A stretch of 64,000 nt of DNA from UBA5069 sp963773745 (GTDB lineage: Bacteria; Chloroflexota; Anaerolineae; Caldilineales; Caldilineaceae), in the NCBI GenBank assembly GCA_963773745.1, contig CAVZCL010000004.1, positions 186,001-250,000 on the forward strand, read 5' to 3'. This document shows, piece after piece, positions 1 through 8,949 of this stretch (its first letter is position 1; every line of letters begins with the position of its first letter). A program made the translations under genes and the position numbers. The notes under the pieces were generated by a model that searched no databases, was not told the origin of the DNA, and was given only the letters and a program-made list of their open reading frames with translations.

Positions 1-208
1 GTCGCGCGTACCCATGCGTGGGGTAGAATGAACTATTATGTACTGGGCGTTTTGCGTCACAGTGTGCCGGGACTCGTGCTTTGCGGCGCAGCAACGCAGC
101 AACGCTTTCTCACTCCAGCGCGCCGACGCAGGCAATGTCCAGCAGCCAATTGCAGAATATAGAAGTTTATTGTCGTCCCCATATCCAAATTCGAGAGGGA
201 ATATATCA

Positions 209-2248
209 ATGTCTACCACAGGTGTCATTACGAAGAGTGTGGACCCAACCTTCGAAACCCAGGCCATTAACACAATTCGCATGCTGGCCGCCGACGCCGT
301 GCAGGCGGCCAAGTCGGGCCACCCGGGCATGCCCATGGGCATGGCGGCAGCCACCTACACTCTTTGGACACGCTATCTGCGTCACAGCCCCGAGAATCCC
401 CAGTGGGCCAACCGCGACCGCTTCGTGCTCAGCGCGGGCCACGGTTCCATGCTGCTCTACGCCATGCTGCACCTCACCGGCTATCCGCTGCCGATTGAGG
501 AGCTGCGCAACTTCCGCCAGTGGGACAGCATGACGCCCGGCCATCCCGAAGTGAAGCACACACCCGGCGTGGAGACCACCACCGGCCCGCTGGGGCAGGG
601 CGTAGGCAACGCCGTGGGCATGGCCATGGCCGAAGAGTGGCTGGCGGCGCGCTACAATCGCCCGAGCTTTACGCTGGTGGACCACTACACCTATGCCATT
701 GCCGGTGACGGCGACATGATGGAGGGGGTGGCCAGCGAGGCCGCCAGCCTGGCGGGCCACCTGCGCCTGAGCAAGCTGGTCGTGCTCTATGACGACAACG
801 GCATCACCATTGACGGCAAGACCGACATTGCCTTTACGGAAGATGTCTTCAAGCGCTTTGAGGCCTATGGCTGGCACGTGCAGCGGGTGGATGGGCTGGA
901 CACCGCCGCGGTTGCCGCAGCCATTGAGGCGGCGCAGGCCGATTCGCGCCCGAGCCTGATTGGCTGCCGCACAACGATTGGTTTTGGCAGCCCCAACAAC
1001 GCGGGTACATCGAAGGTGCACGGTGAGGCGCTGGGCGAGGACGAGCTCAAGCTCACCAAGGAGAACCTGGGCTGGCCGCTGGAGCCCCGCTTCTTTGTTC
1101 CCGATGACGTGCGCGACTTCTACCACAAGGCCACCGACCAGGGGCGCATTTGGGAAGCCGAAAGCGATGCTCTGCTGGACGAATACGCCCGTGAATATCC
1201 CGCAGAGGCCGCCGAGTACCGCCGCATTATGGCGGGCAAGCTGCCCGACGGCTGGCAGGATGCGCTGCCGACATTCGTCGGCAAGGCCGATGCCACGCGC
1301 AACACCTCGGGCAAGGTCATCAATGCGCTGGCGGCGGTCATTCCCAACCTCATCGGCGGCAGCGCCGACCTGGCAGGCAGCAACAAGACCACCATCAGCG
1401 GCAAGCCCTTTGTCAAGCCGGGCGACTTCAGCGGCCCCAACTTCAACTTTGGCGTGCGCGAGCATGGCATGGGCGCCGTCCTCAACGGCATGGCGCTCCA
1501 CGGCGGCATCATTCCCTATGGCGCGACCTTCCTCGTCTTTAGCGACTACATGCGCCCCAGCATTCGCCTGGCGGCGCTGATGAAGGCGCAGGTTATCTAT
1601 GTCTTCACGCATGACAGCATTGGCCTCGGCGAAGATGGCCCTACCCACCAGCCGATTGAGCAGTTGGCGGCGCTGCGTGCAATTCCCAACGTGAATGTCA
1701 TGCGCCCGGCCGACGGCAACGAGAGCGCGTGGGCGTGGAAGGTGGCGCTTGAGCGAACGAGCGGCCCCACGGCGCTGGCGCTGACGCGCCAGAACTTGCC
1801 CGCGTGGGATCGCGCCGCCGAAGGGCTGGGCGACGTCTCCGGCGTGGAGAAGGGCGGCTATGTCTTCTACGAGAATGCGCCCAATGGCCTTGATCTGGTG
1901 ATTGTTGCCACGGGCAGCGAGGTGGAAATTGCCCTCAAGGCCGCCAGGCAGCTTGAGGGTGCAGGCGTGGGCGTGCGCGTGGTGAGCCTGCCCTCGTGGC
2001 TCCTCTTTGGCGAGCAGGACGCAGCCTATCGCAACAGTGTGCTGCCCGCAGGCGTGAAGACCATCTCCCTTGAGGCCGGTTCGACCTTTGGCTGGGAGCG
2101 CTGGGTGGGCAATGACCCCGCCCAGGGTGTGGCCATCGGCATTGAGCACTTTGGCGCCAGCGCCCCCTTCGAGCGCGTCTACCAGGAGTTCGGCATTACA
2201 GCCGAGAACGTGGTGGCGCACGCGCAGCGGTTGCTGGGAAAAGCATAA
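209..2248 (+). CDS. tkt: Transketolase
   Basis: Transketolase moves two-carbon ketol units between sugar phosphates in the non-oxidative pentose phosphate pathway, using thiamine diphosphate in the cytosol. The 679-residue product has the normal family length. Visible motifs are SGHPGMPMG (residues 36-44), GPLGQGVGNAVGMA (126-139), the ThDP/Mg motif GDGDMMEG (166-173), REHGMGA in the pyrimidine domain and GLGEDGPTHQP, followed by the C-terminal domain. The reading frame stays open upstream to position 38, but ATG 209 is chosen because GAGAGGGA lies about 9 nt before it and the protein then begins at the family's usual point. It stands alone, with a hairpin after the stop. I see no frame damage. 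Confidence 0.97.
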   Translation: MSTTGVITKSVDPTFETQAINTIRMLAADAVQAAKSGHPGMPMGMAAATYTLWTRYLRHSPENPQWANRDRFVLSAGHGSMLLYAMLHLTGYPLPIEELRNFRQWDSMTPGHPEVKHTPGVETTTGPLGQGVGNAVGMAMAEEWLAARYNRPSFTLVDHYTYAIAGDGDMMEGVASEAASLAGHLRLSKLVVLYDDNGITIDGKTDIAFTEDVFKRFEAYGWHVQRVDGLDTAAVAAAIEAAQADSRPSLIGCRTTIGFGSPNNAGTSKVHGEALGEDELKLTKENLGWPLEPRFFVPDDVRDFYHKATDQGRIWEAESDALLDEYAREYPAEAAEYRRIMAGKLPDGWQDALPTFVGKADATRNTSGKVINALAAVIPNLIGGSADLAGSNKTTISGKPFVKPGDFSGPNFNFGVREHGMGAVLNGMALHGGIIPYGATFLVFSDYMRPSIRLAALMKAQVIYVFTHDSIGLGEDGPTHQPIEQLAALRAIPNVNVMRPADGNESAWAWKVALERTSGPTALALTRQNLPAWDRAAEGLGDVSGVEKGGYVFYENAPNGLDLVIVATGSEVEIALKAARQLEGAGVGVRVVSLPSWLLFGEQDAAYRNSVLPAGVKTISLEAGSTFGWERWVGNDPAQGVAIGIEHFGASAPFERVYQEFGITAENVVAHAQRLLGKA

Positions 2249-2267
2249 TTGAAAGCTGACAATTGGC

Positions 2268-2300
2268 GATTGGGGCGCGCTTCTTGAGGCAGCCCCAATC
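2268..2300. terminator. Hairpin after transketolase
   Basis: GATTGGGGC (2268-2276) pairs with GCCCCAATC (2292-2300) across a 15-nt loop. Looser complementarity continues outward to about 2250 and 2325 through AATTGAAA/TTTTCAG-like sequence. It sits 20 nt after the transketolase stop and is probably its terminator. The flanking phrase (AATTGAAAATTGAcGATTG-like) recurs near 45.89 kb and 61.32-61.39 kb. Confidence 0.6.
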
Positions 2301-2359
2301 GTCAGTCATCAATTTTCAGTTTTGGTATCGCTTGACACGAGAATTGAAGGTAACCACCC

Positions 2360-2851
2360 ATGTTAACGACCCTCTCAACACTGGTGCGGCGCACACGCCA
2401 GCACCATGCCATTGAACACGCCGCGCTGCAGTTGCTGGCGCAGCGACTGCCGGCCCGCCGCATGGTGGGGCTAAGCGACCCGCTGGGCTTCACCGTCTTC
2501 GGCGATCTGACCCCCGCGCAGGTGCAGTTGGCGGTGAGCGATGGCATGCTGCGGTTGCAGGCGGGCGAGGCGTCGCTGGCAATTCACCCCCACTGCGGCA
2601 CGAATCTGGCCACGTCGGGGCTGCTGGTGGCGCTGGCGGCTGGCATGGCGCGCATTGGGCGCAAGCGCGATCCATTCACCCAATTTGGGCGTACGGCGCT
2701 CTTCACAATGCCCGCGCTGGCCGCCTCCGAACCGCTGGGCCTCTACCTGCAGCGCTACACCACGCTCGCCGAGATCGGCGACCGCTGGATGGTGGGTGTG
2801 CGCACCCTCAAGCTTGGGCCGCTGACGGTTCACCGGGTGGTGTTGGAGTAG
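2360..2851 (+). CDS. Small HAxEHA-motif protein, DUF6391-like
   Basis: This 163-residue protein has no function I can name. It begins with a basic segment followed by HHAIEHAALQLL (residues 15-26), then a Gly/Phe-rich stretch (DPLGFTVFGDL). A second half contains PHCGTNLATSG followed by hydrophobic alanine- and leucine-rich segments that could associate with the membrane. The HAxEHA motif plus GGF/FxVYG-like segment and size recall proteins of the DUF6391 group found in Chloroflexota and cyanobacteria; that assignment is from memory. GAAGG lies 10 nt before the ATG. It sits between transketolase and holA with a hairpin on each side, so it is probably its own transcription unit. Confidence 0.7.
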   Translation: MLTTLSTLVRRTRQHHAIEHAALQLLAQRLPARRMVGLSDPLGFTVFGDLTPAQVQLAVSDGMLRLQAGEASLAIHPHCGTNLATSGLLVALAAGMARIGRKRDPFTQFGRTALFTMPALAASEPLGLYLQRYTTLAEIGDRWMVGVRTLKLGPLTVHRVVLE

Positions 2852-2861
2852 GAAATGCATA

Positions 2862-2925
2862 ATTGGCAAGTGGTGAATTGGTCATTGGGGCAGCAGCGCC
2901 AATGACCAATTCACCACTTGCCAAT
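2862..2925. repeat. Perfect 27-bp inverted repeat between genes
   Basis: Positions 2862-2888 are the exact reverse complement of 2899-2925, with a 10-nt loop. It fills most of the gap between the stop at 2851 and the holA start. It could act as a terminator, and it belongs to the window-wide set of long intergenic palindromes. Confidence 0.85.
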
Positions 2926-2940
2926 CGACCGAATTCACCA

Positions 2941-4145
2941 ATGAACGATAACTTTCCAATGATTCACCTCTTCCTCAACTGCGACGAGTTCCTTGCCTCC
3001 CAGCAAATTGCTGCCATTCGACAGCAATTTGTGGCGCAGGCGCTCGCGCCCTATGTGGAAGAGGGCGCGTGCCCACGGCCGACGAGCGCGCCTCGGCGCT
3101 GGCGGGCGCGGCGGCCAACATGGTGGAGATCGACGGCGCAACGGCGCGTGGCCCCGATATTCTGGCCGCAGCGATGACCGTCTCGCTCTTTGCCGAGCCG
3201 CGCTTCATCATTGTGCGCGGCTATCTGGCCATGCTGCGCGAGCGCATTGCCCGCAGCAAGGATGAAACGAGCGCCGCGTATCTGGAGTACACCAACTTTG
3301 TGGATGCGCTTGCCGATCTGCCCGCCGAGACGGGGCTTATCCTCAGCGACCAGCTGCCGGCGAAACGGAGCGCGAAGGGCAAGGGGCAGGATGGCAGTGA
3401 CGGTGATGGCGGCGGCGACGGGGCAGGGGGCGGCGACGGGGCAGGGGGCGGCAAGCGCCTTGACATGGACATCAAGCGGCTCACCAAACTCCCCGCCGAT
3501 CTGCTGACGCAGTACAATTTGCCCACGCCCCGCCCGGGCGGCCGCGAGTCGGCGCTGGAGAGCTGGATTCAAGCCCACGCCACAAGCAAGGGGATGAAGC
3601 TGCAGGGGCCGGTGGTGCGCATGCTCACCGACCGCATTGGCCCCGACCTGCGCCGCATTGATAACGAACTTGAGAAGCTCAGCCTCTACGCCGGTAACCG
3701 CCCGATTACCGACGGCGATGTGCGGCTGATGGTGGCCGACATGGGCGAGGAGGCGATTTGGGGGCTGACGGATGGCCTCAGCGAGCGCAACAGCGCCAAG
3801 GCCTTCCGCACCCTGGCCGAGCTTTGGGCGGGTGATGCAACACCCTTTATGGTTATGGGCTCGATTGCGGCCAACTATCGCCTCATTCTGCGCGTCAAGG
3901 CGGCCCAGGATTCAGGCATGCGCAGCGCCGGCGAAATTGCCAAGGCGATTGGTTCGCGCTCCGAGTACCCCGTTACCAAGGCGCTGCGTGTGGCCAGCCT
4001 CTACAGCAACAACGAGTTGGAGGATGTCATGGAGCGGCTGCTCGACGCCAACCAGGCCATGGTGACCGGCGCCGAAGCCGAGTTGGAGATTGAGCTGCTT
4101 GTGGCCGATCTCACCCTCAAGCCCCGCGCTGCGAGGCAATCATGA
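2941..4145 (+). CDS. holA: DNA polymerase III delta subunit (frameshifted)
   Basis: HolA is the clamp-loader subunit that opens the beta clamp. The N-terminus MIHLFLNCDEFLASQQI matches the family's xxLLxGxDEFLxxE start. The rest (VEIDGATARGPDILAA, the central domain, and the C-terminal helical domain ending VADLTLKP) is in another frame, so one indel lies near 3060-3080. ATG 2941 is used; ATG 2959 is an alternative, and neither has a strong ribosome site. An unusual Gly/Asp-rich insert (3385-3460) sits in the middle and is coded by two tandem copies of an 18-bp unit. The stop overlaps the start of an inverted repeat that precedes recF. The family call is firm; intactness is uncertain. Confidence 0.85.
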
Positions 4146-4156
4146 AACACATCTTT

Positions 4157-4267
4157 GACGCAAAGGCGCAAAGGCGCAAAGGATCGCAAAGAACTAGCAA
4201 CAACAAGAAATGCTTTTCTTGCCTTTGCAGTTCTTTGCGATCCTTTGCGCCTTTGCGCCTTTGCGTC
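4157..4267. repeat. Long inverted repeat, CGCAAAGG family
   Basis: The left arm starts GACGCAAAGGCGCAAAGG at 4157 and the right arm ends with its complement at 4267. The outer ~38 bp match perfectly; the inner part (AGCAACAACAAGAAA) has a few mismatches. It lies between the holA stop and the recF start. Reading frames run through it and give the artefactual peptide DAKAQRRKGSQR, which should not be taken as the recF N-terminus. Confidence 0.9.
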
Positions 4268-4294
4268 GAGGTTCTGTGGTGTGGGTGGGTGCGT

Positions 4295-5560
4295 ATGTAT
4301 TTGACGCATCTCTCGCTGGCTCACTTCCGCAACTACGGCAGCCTTGAGCTTGACTTCGACGGCCCGCTCACGCTCCTGCAGGGATCCAACGCGCAGGGCA
4401 AAACCAACCTGCTCGAGGCCATCTACTTCCTGGCCACGAGCAAGCCGGTGCACGCCCTCACCGAGCGCGAAGTGGTGGACTGGCAGGCCAGCGCCGAGCC
4501 GATTCCGTACACGCGCGTGGCGGCGCGCGTCATCGCCGACGGGCGCGGGCTCGACCTGGAAATTCTGCTCACCCCGCGCGACGATGGCGTCAGCTTCAAA
4601 AAGCAGGTGCGCATCAACGGCGTCAACCGGCGCGCCATGGACCTGGTGGGGCTGCTGCGCGCCGTTCTCTTCCTGCCCGAAGACATTCGCCTGGTGGACG
4701 GCTCGCCCGGTGACCGCCGCCGCTACCTCGACATCGCTCTCTGCCAGATGGACCGCGCCTACTGCCGCGCGCTCTCGCAATATCAGAAGGTGGTGGAGCA
4801 GCGCAACAGCCTGCTGCGCATGTTGCGCGAGCGCGAGGCTCCCACGCCCGTCTCGAACGAGGATCAACTCGGCTTCTGGGATGAGCAGCTGGTGACGCTG
4901 GGCAGCACCGTGGTGGCCGCGCGCTACCGACTGCTGCGCGAGCTGGAGGTGACGGCGCGCGCCCACCACGCCGAATTGAGCCAGGGGAACGAGACGCTGC
5001 ACCTGCAATATCTGCCCTCCTTCAACCCGGGCCACCTGAGCGAAGCCGAGTTCGGCCAGCTTGACGACGAGCGGCGCGCGCCGGAGCTGGCCGCACGCAC
5101 CCTGCCCGAATTGACCACGCACACAGTGGCCACACACTACCGCCACAAGGTGCACCAGCGGCGCATGCGCGAGCTGGATGCGGGCACCACGCTCTACGGG
5201 CCCCACCGTGACGATTTCCGCTTTCTGGTGAATGGGCGCGACCTGCGCCTCTACGGCAGCCGCGGCCAGCAGCGCTCGGCGGCGCTGGCGATCAAGCTGG
5301 CCGAGGTGCGCGCCATGAAGGAGCGCACCGGCAGCGCACCGATTTTGCTGCTGGATGACGTGATGAGCGAACTGGACGCCGCCCGTCGTGCCATGCTCCT
5401 CACCGCGCTCGAGGGCGTTAGCCAGGCGGTGCTCACGACGACCGATTGGGATGACTTTTCGCCTGCGCTGCGCGCACGGGCGCGCTGTCTGCATGTGCGC
5501 GGCGGTGTCATCGAGGAAGTCGCGCCTGAGCCAGAGCATAAAGCAGGGCTCAGCCCATGA
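4295..5560 (+). CDS. recF: DNA replication and repair protein RecF
   Basis: RecF is an SMC-like ATPase that helps load RecA at single-strand gaps through RecFOR. The 421-residue product shows the expected MYLTHLSLAHFRNY start, Walker A GSNAQGKT (30-37), a conserved LxPEDIRLVDGSPGDRRRYLD segment, and Walker B LLLDD (351-355) followed by VMSELDAARR. ATG 4295 is chosen because this is the family's normal start; the open frame further upstream only reads through an inverted repeat. The last 4 nt overlap the ATG of the next gene, so the two are probably translationally coupled. Association with holA and a helicase-like gene fits a replication/repair cluster. Confidence 0.95.
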   Translation: MYLTHLSLAHFRNYGSLELDFDGPLTLLQGSNAQGKTNLLEAIYFLATSKPVHALTEREVVDWQASAEPIPYTRVAARVIADGRGLDLEILLTPRDDGVSFKKQVRINGVNRRAMDLVGLLRAVLFLPEDIRLVDGSPGDRRRYLDIALCQMDRAYCRALSQYQKVVEQRNSLLRMLREREAPTPVSNEDQLGFWDEQLVTLGSTVVAARYRLLRELEVTARAHHAELSQGNETLHLQYLPSFNPGHLSEAEFGQLDDERRAPELAARTLPELTTHTVATHYRHKVHQRRMRELDAGTTLYGPHRDDFRFLVNGRDLRLYGSRGQQRSAALAIKLAEVRAMKERTGSAPILLLDDVMSELDAARRAMLLTALEGVSQAVLTTTDWDDFSPALRARARCLHVRGGVIEEVAPEPEHKAGLSP

Positions 5561-8500
5561 CCTCCTATCGCATCCTCCGCCGCAACGACTATGAGGACCT
5601 TGTCGCCCAGGTGCCGCTCGCCGTACAGCGCAAGGCCACCTGGGCACAGGTGCTGCTGGGCACGCGTGGGCGCACGCCCACAGTCAAATCCACCACGGGC
5701 CTCAATGCGGCGTGGCGGCGCACGCCCGTGCAAGGCAGCCACTACTACCTCTGGTGGATTCCCGCGGCGGACACGCCGCTCCACTTCAACGGTGGCGTGG
5801 GCGCTGCAAGCGCCGGCGGCGCCGCGCCGCGCCGCACGCCCGCCATCCTTGTCCACTCCATTCGCCACCACGACGAAACTGACCGCCCCCTCGAAGTCGG
5901 CCTGACCAGCGACTACGAGCAGGTGGAGGTGGGGCTGCTTGATCCACGCTTTGAGGAGCAGACAGAAATTGGCCTGGCAGCCGACGCGCCGGGGGTCACC
6001 TTCAACCTGATTGAGGGGATGCCCGGCAGCGGCAAATCGGTTGCGCTCATCTATCTGGCGCGCGACCTGACGCTGCGGCCCGGCATGAACAAGGTGCGCT
6101 ACATCACCTACACCGAGCGGCTCAAGCGTTCGGCGCGCGAGATATTCGACGGGCTGGGGCCGGAGATCGCCCGGCACATCACCGTGCACACACTCAACGA
6201 CGTTGTGCGCGATCTGCTGAACGACAAGAAGGGGGGTGCGCAGGCGGCGCTGCTCTCCACGCCCTATGCCGAACTGCGCAGCTTTGCTCGCGACCTGGAG
6301 AACTTCAACCCGCGCGACGTGGGGCCGTGGCGCGATTTCCCGCTCACGCTCTATACCGAGCTGCGCGCCGAGGTGGTTGGACGCACCTTCCCGCAGGGCT
6401 ACACGCTGCCCCGCCACCGCGATGAGCAACTGCGCAAGCGCGGCGGCCAGATTGACGTTGCACGCTATGCGCGCATGCGCGGTCTGGAGCCGCGCGCCGC
6501 CGAAAATGCCATTGCCCTGGGCGAGCGGCTGCGCGGCCGCTACTTTATTGACCAGGTGATGGCCGGCCACGCGCTTGACAAGGTGCTCAAGAGCGAGGCG
6601 CTGCCCAGCTGGCTGGCGCACACCGACGCCATCATTGTGGACGAGGTGCAGGACCTGACGCTGCTCCAGATTGCGCTGATTGGCGAGATGGCGCGCGTGC
6701 GCCGCACGGGCCTGCCCGAGCGTGCCTTCGCCCTCACCATTGCCGGCGACGAATCGCAGATTGTGCAGCCCACGGGCTTCAAGTGGGGCGTGGCCAAGGA
6801 CCTGCTCGCCGAAGCCCTGAACACCCACCCTGTACGCCATGAGTTCGGCGAGCAGCGCCGTTCGCCACCCCTGCTCGCGCGCCTGATTGACGCTTCGTGG
6901 TCCTTCTACGCGTCGCTGCCCAAGGAACTGCGCCCCAGCGCTCGCCAGGGCAATCCCCCCACGGACGCTCCCGCAACAGGCGGCACGCCCGACGCCGAGC
7001 CGGGCCTCGCCATTTTGCTCGAACCGCCCGCGGGCGAGGAAGGCGCGCAGGCGTGGCGCAGCCTGCTTGGCGAGGTGGCCGCGCGGCCAGGCCGCGCCGT
7101 GATCGACCTCAGCGAGGATCTGGCGGCGCTGCTTGGCGGCGGTGAGACGAGCAAAGGTGCTGGAAGTGGCGCCGACAACAAGGGAGAAAGTGACAGCGAG
7201 GACGAGAGTTTCTCCGAAGTGCTCTTTGCCGCACGCGAAATCAAGGGGCTGGAGCGCGCCACAATCCTTGTGCACGGGCTGGGTGCGCTCTATGATCGCG
7301 TGGTGGAGCTAACCGAAAACGATAACGGCACCATCATTCCGCAGATGGAGGCGCGCCGCTTGATTGACCAGATGCGCGTGGCGCTCAGCCGCTCCACCAG
7401 CCGTATTGTCTTTGTTGAATCGCCCGACGCCGACGTCTTTGGTGCGCTGGACTTTGACCCCCGCGAAAACGCCATCGGGCTGGGCTGGGACGAGTTTGTC
7501 GAGTTTCTCCAGGCCGACACGATGACCGAGTTGGAGCTCGTCAGCGGCCTGCTTGACGAGGCGGAGGAGCTGGCCGACCGCAGCCGCATGGAGGATGCGC
7601 TGCGCCGCAACCGGCGCGCAGCTGCGATTGCCGAGCGCGCCGGGTCGGTCTATGCCGTGGCGCAGGCGCGCCGCCAATTTGCGGAGCTGACGCTGCGCCA
7701 CGCCGAGGAATTGCTTGAGGCCGGCGCCCTGGTGCAGGCACAGGATGCCTTCCAGCAGCTTAGCAAAGTGGCCGACGCGCTGCCCGATGATGGCTACAGT
7801 TCACGCATAAACGAGTTGGAAGATCGATTGACCGCAGCCTCGGATTCGCTCTTTGACAAGCTGCTGGAGCAGAGCACCACAGCTCTGACTGCGCAGGAGT
7901 TCGCCGAAGCGCACGCCACCGCAGCACGCGCCTTGGCCATCGCCGGCCGTGCTGCCCTGGCGGATCGTTTGGCACGCGCGCGCGCAGTCGCTCTGGCGGC
8001 CGCAACAGGTTGGGCCGCCGATCTCCTGACCCGGCAGATGCTGCTCATGCGGCGCAGATTGCGGAACTGCTCGAGGAAGCGGCCGCGTTGCTGCGCAGCA
8101 GCGGCAACGTCACGCAGTCGCGCATTGTCGCCTTGCTCGCCCAGCGCTATATCAGGGTGCCTGGTCGCAGCGGGCTGGATACGAACGCCATCCGCACTGT
8201 GCTCGGCATGATCGCCGGTGCGCTGGCCGAGCCGCCCACTGCGCCTTACGTCACAAACCACCTGCTGCTGTGGCTGGAAGAGACGTTTGCCGATTTGGCG
8301 GAGGACGGAAGCCTCTACTACCTGTGGGCGCACACAGCTTCGCTGGTGGCGGCGGAGGCCGCATATGCCGAGCTTGACGAGCATTTGTGGGATCTGGAAA
8401 ATCGCCTCGATCTCGCCGCAGCCAACGCCACGGACGACGGCGACGTAGCGCGCTTCCGCGCCTTCCTGGCCGACTACGGCGGCGATTACGCAGAGGCATC

Positions 8501-8750
8501 AACACTCTGGGAAGCCATCGGCGACATGGACGAGGCGATCGCGAGCGCACGCAATGCCGGCGACCTCGAGCGCGCCTATACGCTGCTGCGCAAGGTCAAT
8601 CCCTCGCACGTGCCTGAGTCTGTCTCCACGGCAGTGAAGGCGCTGCGCCTGCTGCAGCAGTTGCGTCAGAAGCAGCACCACCTCTACCCCGCCGAGCGCC
8701 GCGCCCTGCTCGAGGAGATTGCGCGCCTGCACGCCGCGCTGGAGGAGTAG
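5557..8750 (+). CDS. Superfamily-I helicase-like ATPase with helical-repeat tail (frameshifted)
   Basis: The start overlaps recF by 4 nt (ATGA). An uncharacterised N-terminal domain (about 1-140) precedes a UvrD/Rep-type core: GMPGSGKS (154-161, motif I), VHTLNDVVRDLL (motif Ib-like), DEVQD (362-366, motif II), GDESQ (397-401, motif III) and VALSRSTSRI (near 608, motif VI). After about residue 650 the sequence becomes alanine/leucine-rich paired helices of TPR type. Near 8010-8045 the frame changes, and the helical tail continues in the next frame to the stop at 8750, giving about 1063 residues in all. I do not recognise a named family. A helicase or nucleic-acid-dependent ATPase role in repair with RecF is inferred from motifs and coupling. 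Confidence 0.75.
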
Positions 8751-8772
8751 CAGAACTGCGACCAGCGGACTG

Positions 8773-8933
8773 CGAACTGCGACACAGAGGTCACAGAGGG
8801 AACAGAGACACACAGAGAAAAGCGGAGACAAACAAAGAGCAGACAGGCGATCAGTGTCGCTGTCTGCTCTTTGTTTGTCTCCGCTTTTCTCTGTGTGTCT
8901 CTGTTCCCTCTGTGACCTCTGTGTCGCAGTTCG
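8773..8933. repeat. Perfect 74-bp-arm palindrome between convergent genes
   Basis: Positions 8773-8846 are the exact reverse complement of 8860-8933, with a 13-nt loop. A further GACCAGCG/CGCTGGTC pairing lies outside, offset by 5 nt. The arms carry the phrase CACAGAGGTCACAGAGGG, which also occurs at 23.56 kb. The element fills the gap between the stops of the helicase-like gene (8750) and the GH3 gene (8950), so it could terminate both. Confidence 0.95.
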
Positions 8934-8949
8934 CTGGTCTCGCAGTCCG

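Noticed and set aside
206..2221. 671-codon open frame antisense to transketolase
   Set aside because: High third-position GC leaves the antisense frame open. The product has no domain, is His/Ala/Gly-rich, and the sense gene is unmistakable.
4142..4294. Apparent 51-residue N-terminal extension of RecF
   Set aside because: It is translation of an inverted repeat (DAKAQRRKG-type peptide). The family start is at 4295.
5251..7275. 674-codon antisense frame over recF end and the helicase-like gene
   Set aside because: Composition-driven shadow of the sense genes; no start context or recognisable domain.
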